Part shown: in pieces, positions 8,961-16,220 of the stretch
How positions within the stretch are numbered: position 1 is the stretch's first letter
How the letters are laid out: the number at the start of each line of letters is the position of its first letter
NCBI GenBank assembly: GCA_024280235.1
Contig: JAJRQN010000017.1
Coordinates: 1 to 54,029, forward strand
DNA from: Bacteroidota bacterium
GTDB lineage: Bacteria; Bacteroidota; Bacteroidia; Bacteroidales; F082
Direction: 5' to 3'
Length of the DNA stretch: 54,029 nucleotides
The notes under the pieces: model-generated
What the model was told of the DNA's origin: nothing
Database searches by the model: none
What the model saw: only the letters and a program-made list of their open reading frames with translations
Translations under genes and position numbers: made by a program

Positions 8961-9308
8961 ATGAAGATGATTGACAAAAAGCAGTTTTTAGAAAACTTTC
9001 AGTATTTTGACAATGAAGTTGTCCTTGAAATTATCAATATTTTTATCGATGAATATCCTGAACGCATGACAACGCTGAGAAAAAATATTGATGAAAAAGA
9101 TTTTGACCAACTCAAATTCAATGCCCACAGTCTGAAAGGCGTAGTGGCCAATTTTGTGGCTCCACAAGTTCAGGAGCTGGCAAGACAACTTGAAATAAAA
9201 GGCTCAGACAAAGACCTTGCCGATGTAGATGCACTTTATGAAAGTTTGAATGAGAAAACCGGAATAGTCATAGATGAGTTGAAGGAACTGAAGACAAATT
9301 TCGAGTAA
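8961..9308 (+). CDS. Histidine phosphotransfer (HPt) domain protein
   Basis: A 115-residue single-domain, all-helical protein. The HPt signature NAHSLKG is present with phospho-acceptor His56, and the helical pattern before and after fits the four-helix bundle. HPt proteins move phosphate between receivers of hybrid kinases and those of response regulators. It lies 316 bases after the hybrid kinase, which ends in a receiver, and is the natural partner for it and perhaps for the two hybrid kinases and the lone receiver at 21.6-30 kb. A promoter-like TATTTTTG lies upstream, so it may be transcribed separately. Confidence 0.88.
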   Translation: MKMIDKKQFLENFQYFDNEVVLEIINIFIDEYPERMTTLRKNIDEKDFDQLKFNAHSLKGVVANFVAPQVQELARQLEIKGSDKDLADVDALYESLNEKTGIVIDELKELKTNFE

Positions 9309-9349
9309 CAAGCTGTTTTTTTCTATCTCCTGTTTGGGCCGTATTGGAT

Positions 9350-9502
9350 TTATAACTTCAATAGACAAGCCACATACACAGCCCGATTTGTGTTTATTCT
9401 CACTATATGCAAACCTGCTGACAGTTTTTTTACATTTAGCTTTCCGGGCTTGAAATGTTTGCTTTCCAATACTTTCTCACCATTGGCATTATTCAATGAT
9501 AA
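9350..9502 (-). pseudogene. Fragment resembling a T9SS C-terminal sorting domain
   Basis: About 50 codons on the minus strand, ending in a TAA, encode a stretch with the features of a type A sorting domain: the NANGEKVLE turn, then LNVKKLSAGLHIVRI and a final hydrophobic strand ending in Lys. In the family this domain is the last 70-90 residues of large secreted proteins. Here no protein body precedes it: its upstream end runs into the 3' end of the thioesterase gene (stop at 9489-9491) in another frame. It is most likely the tail of a lost gene. Chance resemblance is possible because the stretch is short. Confidence 0.45.
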
Positions 9503-9920
9503 ACAGTGACTTAAACTTTTCAGGAACAGGCAATTTCTTTTGTGTCCGGTAATCGAAAAAGACGAGATGGGTTTTGGCACGAGCTATCTCTTTTCCTGAA
9601 TCAGAATGAGCAAGCCGGAAGAAAAAATCGCATCCTGTCGAAGAAAAGTCCCCCACGGAAACTTCCACTTTTATCACATCGCCGTAAAAAGCCTGTGATT
9701 TGAAAACGACAGCAGCATCGTACTGAATCAGGCCGGCACCAAATACATCAATTTCGGTAAATCCATATTGCGCAAGAAACCGCATCCGTGCCTCATGGAT
9801 AAACCCCATAATCTCCACATTTCCGAGATGTTTTACCGCATTCAGGTCGGTAATCCTCACAGGCATTTCAGTATAAAAAGGAAAAATTTCAGGAAGAGTA
9901 ATCTTTATTCTCGCCATCAC
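9489..9920 (-). CDS. Acyl-CoA thioesterase, 4HBT/YbgC-like hotdog fold
   Basis: A 143-residue protein of the hotdog thioesterase superfamily, which hydrolyses acyl-CoA thioesters in the cytoplasm. The N-terminal MPVRITDLNAVKHLGNVEIM matches the 4HBT pattern, in which an Asp near the N-terminus followed by the HLGN turn forms the active site. The QYDAAVVFKSQAFYGDVIKV and KEIARAKTHLVFFD strands also fit. Length is normal. A -7 box lies upstream (9935-9942) and a strong terminator separates it from the PLP enzyme upstream, so it is transcribed alone. The substrate cannot be told. Confidence 0.85.
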   Translation of the reverse strand: MMARIKITLPEIFPFYTEMPVRITDLNAVKHLGNVEIMGFIHEARMRFLAQYGFTEIDVFGAGLIQYDAAVVFKSQAFYGDVIKVEVSVGDFSSTGCDFFFRLAHSDSGKEIARAKTHLVFFDYRTQKKLPVPEKFKSLFIIE

Positions 9921-9934
9921 GTATCATTTTCATG

Positions 9935-9942
9935 CAAAGGTA
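9935..9942 (-). promoter_or_regulatory. -7 box for the thioesterase gene
   Basis: On the minus strand the sequence reads TACCTTTG, matching TAnnTTTG, 14 bases before the ATG at 9918-9920. No -33 TTTG at ideal spacing. Confidence 0.4.
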
Positions 9943-9965
9943 CGAAACAGCAAGAATATGAAAAA

Positions 9966-9991
9966 GCAAAAGCCGCTGAAGCGGCTTTTGC
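9966..9991 (-). terminator. Terminator of the Cys/Met PLP enzyme gene
   Basis: A perfect 12-bp stem, GCAAAAGCCGCT (9966-9977) and AGCGGCTTTTGC (9980-9991), with a 2-base loop. On the minus strand it is followed by a T run, about 30 bases after the stop of the 10020-11225 gene. Confidence 0.85.
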
Positions 9992-10019
9992 ACAAATAAG
10001 CTGAATTGTCCGAAAAAGC

Positions 10020-11225
10020 TTAAATGTATTTCAATTCTCGCAATGCATCCTCCACAAGCTGGTAACTACGGGCAATATCATGGTCGAGACCAACGGAAAA
10101 ACGAACCAGACCGGCAGAAAGGCCCATCTCTTTTTGTAGTTCTTCAGGCACTTCGGAGGAGGTGCTTTTCCCTGAATTGGAAAACAAAGTTTTAAAATAT
10201 CCCAGGCTGACAGCGTGGTACCCAACTCCTTTTTGTTGCATCAACTCCATAAAAGGGGCAGCCCGTTCTGCCGTATTTAGGTCGATGGCAATTAGCCCTC
10301 CGTAGCCGAAGTCTTTGTTCATCAATTTATTCATCAACTTATGTTGAGGATGGTCCGGCAAACCCGGATAGATATGCTTCAAGCCTATTTTACGAAACTT
10401 TTTCGCCATATACATGGCGTTTTCACTGTGTTTTTGCATACGAATATGCAATGTAGCCATATTTTTCAGAATATTTGATGAACGCAACGGGTCAAGAACC
10501 GGCCCCAGCAGCATGGCCGTTCCATCATTCACATTACTAATGGCATTGATGAACTCTTCCGAAGCACAAATAGCTCCCGCTACAGCATCATTTTTACCAT
10601 TGATAAATTTTGTCATGCTGTACACCACAATGTCAGCGCCTAATTGTGCCGGCGAGATAATCATGGGGGTAAAAGTGTTGTCCACCACCAACTTAATATT
10701 ATGCTGACGCGTAATCTTTGCCAGTTCGGGAATATCCGAAATTTGTAACATGGGATTAGTCATCGATTCGGTATAAACGACTTTGGTATTGGGGCGGATG
10801 GCTTTTCTGACACTTTCCAAATCGGTAATATTTACGAAGGTAACATCAATCTTAAATTTTTTCAGATAATTGGCAAGAAAAGCATAAGTACCACCATAAG
10901 TCGTTACGCTGGTGATGATATGGTCGCCTGTATTGCACAGTTGCAACAATGTTGTTGTAATGGCAGCCATTCCCGAACCTGTTACCCATGCCAGTTCGGT
11001 ACCTTCCATTGCAGCCAATGTTTCAGACAGATACCTGTTGGTTGGATTCCAGTGACGCGAATAGAGGAAACACCCTTCGCTTTCGCCGTGAAAAGTTTTT
11101 ATCATCTCCTCTTCGGTCATAAATGTAAATGTCGCCGAATCGGTAATGGAAGGATTTACACCTCCAAATTCTCCAAACTGTTCCAGTTTTTGGATACTTG
11201 TGGCGGGATTAAAATTCTTTTTCAT
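10020..11225 (-). CDS. Cys/Met metabolism PLP-dependent enzyme (methionine gamma-lyase/cystathionine gamma-synthase family)
   Basis: A 401-residue fold-type I PLP enzyme. The cofactor lysine is Lys206 in YSMTKFINGKND, the equivalent of the SATK motif in this family. Other signatures are the Tyr/Arg pair in LYSRHWNPT, GSGMAAIT for phosphate binding, VVDNTFTP with the PLP-ring Asp, and SVGLDH near the C-terminus. The family includes cystathionine gamma-synthase, cystathionine beta- and gamma-lyase and methionine gamma-lyase, which cannot be told apart by eye. The Lrp/AsnC regulator is transcribed divergently from a 155-base shared region. Lrp-type proteins often control the adjacent amino-acid enzyme, so a catabolic role, such as methionine gamma-lyase, is a reasonable guess. 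Confidence 0.88.
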   Translation of the reverse strand: MKKNFNPATSIQKLEQFGEFGGVNPSITDSATFTFMTEEEMIKTFHGESEGCFLYSRHWNPTNRYLSETLAAMEGTELAWVTGSGMAAITTTLLQLCNTGDHIITSVTTYGGTYAFLANYLKKFKIDVTFVNITDLESVRKAIRPNTKVVYTESMTNPMLQISDIPELAKITRQHNIKLVVDNTFTPMIISPAQLGADIVVYSMTKFINGKNDAVAGAICASEEFINAISNVNDGTAMLLGPVLDPLRSSNILKNMATLHIRMQKHSENAMYMAKKFRKIGLKHIYPGLPDHPQHKLMNKLMNKDFGYGGLIAIDLNTAERAAPFMELMQQKGVGYHAVSLGYFKTLFSNSGKSTSSEVPEELQKEMGLSAGLVRFSVGLDHDIARSYQLVEDALRELKYI

Positions 11226-11256
11226 TCAATTAAATTTTACAGGTTAATTTTTTTTG

Positions 11257-11287
11257 CAAATTTAAGCATTGATAGTATATCATGCAA
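11257..11287 (-). promoter_or_regulatory. Promoter of the Cys/Met PLP enzyme gene
   Basis: On the minus strand, TTG (11285-11287) lies 20 bases before TAAATTTG (11257-11264), a good -33/-7 pair. The ATG follows about 31 bases after the -7 box. It lies in the region shared with the divergent Lrp-family gene. Confidence 0.55.
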
Positions 11288-11326
11288 TTTTATATTGTTT
11301 CCACATTAAGTTCTACTAATTATTTA

Positions 11327-11334
11327 TATTTTTG
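11327..11334 (+). promoter_or_regulatory. -7 box for the Lrp/AsnC gene
   Basis: TATTTTTG matches TAnnTTTG 46 bases before the ATG at 11381. No -33 box at ideal distance is evident. Confidence 0.4.
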
Positions 11335-11380
11335 CATTTTTACGGCAGAATAGATATTAATTTATAAATTAAATAACTTC

Positions 11381-11854
11381 ATGGTGGCGCAAAATTTTCA
11401 AATTGATAGTCTGGATAAAAAAATCCTGGAATTCCTCAGCCTTGATGCACGTACATCATTTTTAGAAATTGCGCGGCACTGTCATGTTTCGGGTGCACTA
11501 ATCCACCAACGTGTGGAAAAACTGAAAGAGGCAGGGATCATCTCCGGGTCACGGTTTTGTGTTGAGCCAAAAGGAATTGGCTTTCACACCACGGCTTTTG
11601 TAGGAATTCGGGTCAACCTGATTAATACAAGAACACACGAGGAGGTCTTTGAGAAAATATCATTGATTCCGGAAGTGGTGGAATGCCATCACACCACGGG
11701 AAAATATTCCCTTTTTATGAAAATATATGCACACACCAACGAACATCTGAAGAAGATATTGGTTGAGAATATTCAGTCCATTCTCGAAGTAACAGCTACA
11801 GAAACATTTATATCCCTCGAAGAGGGTTTCAGAAGACAGCTTCCTGTGAACTGA
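11381..11854 (+). CDS. Lrp/AsnC family transcriptional regulator
   Basis: A 157-residue protein. Residues 8-60 form the winged helix-turn-helix typical of the family (SLDKKILEFLSLDARTSFLE, then RVEKLKEAGII). Residues 70-150 form the RAM domain that binds effector amino acids and oligomerises; VVECHHTTGKYSLFMKI is its characteristic core. Length is typical. It is divergent from the Cys/Met PLP enzyme gene and probably regulates it, perhaps in response to methionine or cysteine; this is inference from the arrangement. Confidence 0.93.
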   Translation: MVAQNFQIDSLDKKILEFLSLDARTSFLEIARHCHVSGALIHQRVEKLKEAGIISGSRFCVEPKGIGFHTTAFVGIRVNLINTRTHEEVFEKISLIPEVVECHHTTGKYSLFMKIYAHTNEHLKKILVENIQSILEVTATETFISLEEGFRRQLPVN

Positions 11855-11942
11855 CAATATCGCTCAAATTACTTCAATCTCCTCTTATTTTGATTGTATA
11901 TCACAAAACAATATGGAAAATGATAAGGTCGGTACCTTTCTA

Positions 11943-12102
11943 AGGGCTTGTTACGAAATAATTACTCCGTTTATACTCATTCTTTTGCCCGCTAACTTTG
12001 TTAAAAAGCCTCGCCGTAGCTTTGCTATGCCTGCATTTTTTGCCTCGTTATCGAACAAAATAATTTCGCCTGATTCAGAGAACATATTTCGTAATAAGCC
12101 CT
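11943..12102. repeat. Small inverted-repeat (MITE-like) element
   Basis: AGGGCTTGTTACGAAATA (11943-11960) is repeated inverted at 12085-12102 with one mismatch, giving 18-base terminal arms around a 160-base non-coding unit. The interior has no open frame of note but holds a moderately GC-rich core (GCCTCGCCGTAGC). Size and structure fit a miniature inverted-repeat element. No clear target-site duplication could be settled. The gap 11855-12235 has no gene. Confidence 0.55.
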
Positions 12103-12235
12103 AAACACAACAAGTGAAAATATAAGAACAATAAAAGAGTGAATAACAAGCGTTTCTTTTTTTTTATCCTGTGCCGAAAGAGTGGAATAATTCCCGTTAC
12201 ATTTTTTTGTATTTTGGCACACTAAAAAAATTTTT

Positions 12236-13261
12236 ATGAAATTTACAGCAGAGCAGATTGCAAGTGCCTTAAACGGTGTTGTAGAAGGGAATGAAAATGT
12301 GGAGGTTTCCACTTTATCAAAGATTGAAGAAGGGAAACATGGCAGTCTGAGTTTTTTGGCCAATCCGATTTATTCCAAATATATTTACAAAACCGAGGCA
12401 AGTATTGTTATCGTCAATGAAGATTTCATAGTTGAGCATCCGGTAGAAGCCACCCTTATCAGGGTAAAAGATGCTTACTCTGCATTTACTATTTTGCTGG
12501 AGATGGTTCAACAGGCCAAAAACAACAAAACAGGTATTTCAGACAAAGCGGCAATTGCTCCTACTGCAAAGCTCGGACAGAATGTTTATATCGGTGATTT
12601 TGTGGTTATTGGGGACAATTCTGTGATTGGAGACAACACCAAAATTTATGCAAACTGTTGCCTTGGAGACAACTGCAGAATAGGTACCGACAGCACCTTA
12701 TTTTATGGTGTAAAAGTTTATGACGAATGCATTATTGGAAACTACTGCACTTTGCATGCGGGTGTTACCATTGGTGCTGATGGTTTTGGTTTTGCTCCTC
12801 AAAGTGATGGCGACTACAAGAAAATTCCTCAAATTGGGAATGTGCTTATCGAAGACAACGTGGAGATTGGTACCAACACCACCATTGACAGGGCTACTTT
12901 AGGCTCTACCATCATCCGAAAAGGAGTTAAGCTGGATAACCTCATTCAGATTGCCCACAACGTGGAAATAGGTGAAAACACAGTTATAGCAGCGCAAACA
13001 GGTATTGCCGGTTCTACGAAAATCGGAAAAAACTGTATGTTTGGCGGACAGGTTGGAATAATAGGTCATCTCACTATAGCTGATGGAGTAAAAATATCAG
13101 CGCAATCGGGCATAGGAAAAAGTATAAAAAAGCCCGATAGCGTATGGGAAGGCTCTCCTGCTTTTAATTTATCCGACTTTAAAAGATCGTATGTAAATTT
13201 TAAAAATCTGGACAGTATTGCCAAACGGCTTCACCGGCTTGAACAACAAGCAAAGGAATAA
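12236..13261 (+). CDS. lpxD: UDP-3-O-acylglucosamine N-acyltransferase LpxD
   Basis: Third step of lipid A synthesis: transfers a 3-hydroxyacyl chain from ACP to the 2-amino group of UDP-3-O-acylglucosamine in the cytoplasm. The N-terminal 100 residues form the uridine-binding domain ([19 protein letters not shown]). Residues 105-300 are hexapeptide repeats of a left-handed beta helix, including the GADGFGFAP and [20 protein letters not shown] segments that hold the catalytic His. A C-terminal helix ends the protein. At 341 residues the length is normal. lpxC, fabZ, lpxA and efp follow in the same direction, a typical Bacteroidota lipid A cluster. Confidence 0.96.
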   Translation: MKFTAEQIASALNGVVEGNENVEVSTLSKIEEGKHGSLSFLANPIYSKYIYKTEASIVIVNEDFIVEHPVEATLIRVKDAYSAFTILLEMVQQAKNNKTGISDKAAIAPTAKLGQNVYIGDFVVIGDNSVIGDNTKIYANCCLGDNCRIGTDSTLFYGVKVYDECIIGNYCTLHAGVTIGADGFGFAPQSDGDYKKIPQIGNVLIEDNVEIGTNTTIDRATLGSTIIRKGVKLDNLIQIAHNVEIGENTVIAAQTGIAGSTKIGKNCMFGGQVGIIGHLTIADGVKISAQSGIGKSIKKPDSVWEGSPAFNLSDFKRSYVNFKNLDSIAKRLHRLEQQAKE

Positions 13262-13350
13262 ATAGAGCTTATTCTTTTTTCAAAAACAGAGCACTTCCGT
13301 GTGTAGTTCTATCTTTGAAAGAAAAAAACGCACCAAATAAAAAAAAACAT

Positions 13351-13358
13351 TAATTTTG
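13351..13358 (+). promoter_or_regulatory. -7 box upstream of lpxC
   Basis: TAATTTTG matches TAnnTTTG and lies 36 bases before the chosen lpxC start at 13395. An earlier in-frame ATG at 13356 overlaps the box, which argues against it as the start. Confidence 0.45.
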
Positions 13359-13394
13359 TGCCCAATTATTTTACATCAACATAACACTGATTTA

Positions 13395-14321
13395 ATGACA
13401 GAAAGGCAAACAACACTGGAAATCCCCGTTTCCATTGAGGGGCAGGGTCTTCATACAGGTACAATGGGAGTAATGACTTTTTACCCTGCTCCGGCTAACC
13501 ATGGAATCAAATTTAAAAGAACGGATTTGGAAGGCAAACCCGTGATTGATGCGCTTATCGAAAACGTCATCAGTACCGACCGCGGAACATGTATCGGAAT
13601 CGATGGGGCCAAAGTATATACCATCGAACATGTGATGGCTGCTTTTAGAGGTATGAGTATTGATAATGCAATGGTAGAAATTGACATGGAAGAGATTCCC
13701 ATCAAAGATGGCTCCTCAAAGTTTTTTGTGGAAGCCATTCAGAAAGCAGGTATCAAAGAATTAGAAGCCGAACGGGAATACATTGAAATAACCGAAAATA
13801 TCACGTTGGATATTCCGGAAAAGAAAACAAGAATCGAAATTCGCCCATCCAAGCGATTCTCACTAAATGTTACCATCGATTTTGAATCCAGGGTTTTGGG
13901 CGAGCAAACTGCAATAATGGACGACATCAGAGAATTTCCTGTAAAAATATCTCCCTGTCGTACTTTTGTCTTTCTTCACGAGTTGGAATTTCTTTTGAAA
14001 AACAACCTGATAAAAGGTGGTGATTTAAACAATGCCATTGTTTTCGTTAACCATCAGCTACCACAGGAAGAGATGGATTATCTTGCTGATATGTTCAAGA
14101 AACCAAGAGTAAAAGTCAATGGCAACGGTATTCTCAATAATTTATCACTCTATTTTGATAATGAACCTGCACGCCATAAGTTGCTTGACATGATTGGCGA
14201 TTTGTTCCTGCTGGGAAAACCTATCAAAGGGCATGTTACGGCCTATCGTCCCGGTCATCATGCAAACACCGAGTTTGCCAAAATTATATCAGACAAGATT
14301 AGCGTTTTAGCCAATGATTAA
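13395..14321 (+). CDS. lpxC: UDP-3-O-acyl-N-acetylglucosamine deacetylase LpxC
   Basis: Zinc-dependent deacetylase for the committed step of lipid A synthesis. The start at 13395 gives 308 residues and a normal N-terminus leading into IEGQGLHTG; the ATG 39 bases upstream adds an unlikely extension. Zinc and catalytic signatures are present: the first zinc His in YTIEHVMAA, EIPIKDGSSKFF, and the second zinc site in ARHKLLDMIGDL, followed by the basic GHVTAYRPGHHAN. In most Bacteroidota LpxC is fused to FabZ in a protein of about 460 residues. Here a TAA ends LpxC, and FabZ starts 8 bases inside it in a different frame. LpxC itself seems complete. Confidence 0.95.
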   Translation: MTERQTTLEIPVSIEGQGLHTGTMGVMTFYPAPANHGIKFKRTDLEGKPVIDALIENVISTDRGTCIGIDGAKVYTIEHVMAAFRGMSIDNAMVEIDMEEIPIKDGSSKFFVEAIQKAGIKELEAEREYIEITENITLDIPEKKTRIEIRPSKRFSLNVTIDFESRVLGEQTAIMDDIREFPVKISPCRTFVFLHELEFLLKNNLIKGGDLNNAIVFVNHQLPQEEMDYLADMFKKPRVKVNGNGILNNLSLYFDNEPARHKLLDMIGDLFLLGKPIKGHVTAYRPGHHANTEFAKIISDKISVLAND

Positions 14322-14787
14322 AGAACCACCTTTCGATATTTATTCCGAACCGGTTTATGACATTAACCGGATTAAAAAAATACTACCACACCGATCTCCT
14401 TTCTTATTGGTAGATAAGATTCTGGAGATTTCAGAGGAGCATATTGTCGGGCTGAAGAATGTTACTATGGATGAACCGTTTTTCCATGGACACTTCCCTG
14501 ACGAACCTATCATGCCCGGGGTACTCCAGATAGAAGCTATGGCTCAGACAGGAGGAATCTTTGTCCTTCACGGCATTTCCGATCCCGAAAAATATTCTAC
14601 TTACTTCTTAAAGATAAACAACGTCCGGTTTCGCTCAAAAGTAGTCCCGGGCGACACATTAATCTTTTCGCTTGAACTTGCCACTCCTGTTAAAAGAGGT
14701 ATTTGTGATATGCGGGGAAAAGTTTTTGTCGGCAACAAGCTTGTGATGCAAGGCGATTTGGTTGCACAAATCGTTAAAAACAAATAA
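14314..14787 (+). CDS. fabZ: 3-hydroxyacyl-ACP dehydratase FabZ
   Basis: Dehydrates 3-hydroxyacyl-ACP in fatty acid elongation. A 157-residue hotdog protein with the FabZ signatures ILPHRSPFLLVDKI, the catalytic His in FFHGHFPDEPIMPGVLQIEAMAQ with the Glu at EAM, and the KINNVRFRSKVVPGD strand. It begins within the last codons of lpxC (8-base overlap, ATGATTAA), so translation is probably coupled. In related genomes the two are one polypeptide, and the N-terminal MIKEPPFDIYSEPVYDINR resembles the linker of that fusion. It competes with LpxC and LpxA for the same acyl-ACP pool. Confidence 0.95.
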   Translation: MIKEPPFDIYSEPVYDINRIKKILPHRSPFLLVDKILEISEEHIVGLKNVTMDEPFFHGHFPDEPIMPGVLQIEAMAQTGGIFVLHGISDPEKYSTYFLKINNVRFRSKVVPGDTLIFSLELATPVKRGICDMRGKVFVGNKLVMQGDLVAQIVKNK

Positions 14788-14790
14788 GAG

Positions 14791-15579
14791 ATGAATCAAC
14801 CGTTAGCCTACGTACATACTCAGGCAAAAATTGCTCCCAATGTGGTGATTGAGCCGTTTGTAAATATAGAGAAGAATGTAGAAATAGGAGAAGGAACATG
14901 GATAGGCTCCAATGTTACCATTATGGAAGGAGCCAGAATAGGAAAAAACTGTAAGGTATTTCCCGGAGCCGTAATTGCAGCTATACCACAGGATTTAAAA
15001 TATTCAGGTGAAGAGACCCTGGTAAAAATCGGTGATAACGTTGTCATTCGTGAATTTGTTACTATCAACAGAGGAACCAAAGCTAACTGGGAAACAGTAG
15101 TAGGAAATAACTGCCTGCTTATGGCCTACGTTCACATTGCCCACGACTGTATCCTGGGAAACAGCGCCATTCTTGCAAATGCCTGTAACCTTGCCGGCCA
15201 CATCGAAATAGATGATTTTGCCATTATCGGCGGAATGTCCGCAGTGCATCAGTTTGTACATATTGGTAAACACAGCATGATAGGCGGCGGAAGTATGGTA
15301 AGCAAAGATGTTCCTCCTTTTACTAAAGCCGGCAGAAATCCAATCTCTTTTGTCGGCGTTAACTCTATTGGACTAAGAAGACATGGATATTCTAATAAAC
15401 AGATTAACTTTATCCACGATGTTTACCGAAACTTATACCTTACAGGTCGAAACATTACTCAGGCAACGGACTACATTGAAGCAAACATGCCCATCAACAA
15501 AGACAGGGATGAGATACTCAGTTTTATCAGTAATTCTCAAAGAGGCATAATGCGTGGATACCGCAGAATAAAAGATTAA
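14791..15579 (+). CDS. lpxA: UDP-N-acetylglucosamine O-acyltransferase LpxA
   Basis: First acylation of lipid A synthesis. A 262-residue protein built of hexapeptide repeats of a left-handed beta helix (residues 5-190) followed by a helical C-terminal domain. The catalytic His lies in MAYVHIAHDCILGN, and GGMSAVHQFVHIGKHSMIGG is the usual acyl-ACP binding stretch. The C-terminus has the expected GLRRHGYSNKQIN motif. It starts three bases after the fabZ stop, in the same operon. Length is normal. Confidence 0.96.
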   Translation: MNQPLAYVHTQAKIAPNVVIEPFVNIEKNVEIGEGTWIGSNVTIMEGARIGKNCKVFPGAVIAAIPQDLKYSGEETLVKIGDNVVIREFVTINRGTKANWETVVGNNCLLMAYVHIAHDCILGNSAILANACNLAGHIEIDDFAIIGGMSAVHQFVHIGKHSMIGGGSMVSKDVPPFTKAGRNPISFVGVNSIGLRRHGYSNKQINFIHDVYRNLYLTGRNITQATDYIEANMPINKDRDEILSFISNSQRGIMRGYRRIKD

Positions 15580-15602
15580 TTTCATTTTACAGAAAGAATA
15601 TT

Positions 15603-16169
15603 ATGGCAACAACAGCAGATTTCAGAAATGGGCTGATTATTGAATTTAACGGAGAGCTTTGGACAATTGTTGAATTTCAACATGTAAAACCTGGAAAAGG
15701 CCCGGCTTTTGTCCGTACTAAACTAAAAAATGTTAAAACAGGTCGTGTCATCCCAAACACTTTTACCTCAGGAGTAAAAATTAATATCCAGCGTATTGAA
15801 AAAAGAAACTACCAGTATCTTTACAATGATGGCGACCAGTTTCATTTTATGAATACCGAAGATTATGAGCAGACTTTTCTGGACAAGGCTATGATACCGG
15901 CCCCTGACCTCCTAAAAGAGGGTGAAATGGTTACTATTGCTTTTCACACAGAAACAGACTCCCCTATCGCCTGTGAAATACCTACTTATGTGGCTCTCGA
16001 AGTAGTCTACACTGAGCCGGGAGAAAAAGGAAATACAGCAACAAACACCTTTAAAGAGGCTAAAATGGAAACAGGAGCAATTGTAAAAGTTCCGCTTTTT
16101 ATCAATATCGGTGACAAAATAAAGGTGGATACCCGCAGTTACGAATATTCGGAACGCGTTAAAGAATAA
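15603..16169 (+). CDS. efp: Translation elongation factor P
   Basis: EF-P relieves ribosome stalling at polyproline stretches. At 188 residues the length is normal, with three beta-barrel domains: KOW-like N-terminal (1-65), OB (66-128) and C-terminal OB (129-188) ending in KIKVDTRSYEYSERV. The tip residue of the N-domain loop is Lys32 in KPGKGPAFV, which is the position modified in organisms using lysine-type modification. No modification enzyme is in the window. It follows lpxA by 23 bases and ends the cluster at a strong terminator. Confidence 0.97.
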   Translation: MATTADFRNGLIIEFNGELWTIVEFQHVKPGKGPAFVRTKLKNVKTGRVIPNTFTSGVKINIQRIEKRNYQYLYNDGDQFHFMNTEDYEQTFLDKAMIPAPDLLKEGEMVTIAFHTETDSPIACEIPTYVALEVVYTEPGEKGNTATNTFKEAKMETGAIVKVPLFINIGDKIKVDTRSYEYSERVKE

Positions 16170-16186
16170 ACACATACAGACTGAAT

Positions 16187-16220
16187 AAAAAAACCGGAGC
16201 AGAAATGTTCCGGTTTTTTT
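16187..16220. terminator. Bidirectional terminator between efp and the O-antigen ligase gene
   Basis: A run of seven A, then CCGGA, an 11-base loop, TCCGG and seven T form a stem that works in both directions. It lies 17 bases after efp and reaches the stop of the convergent gene at 16219. Confidence 0.85.
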
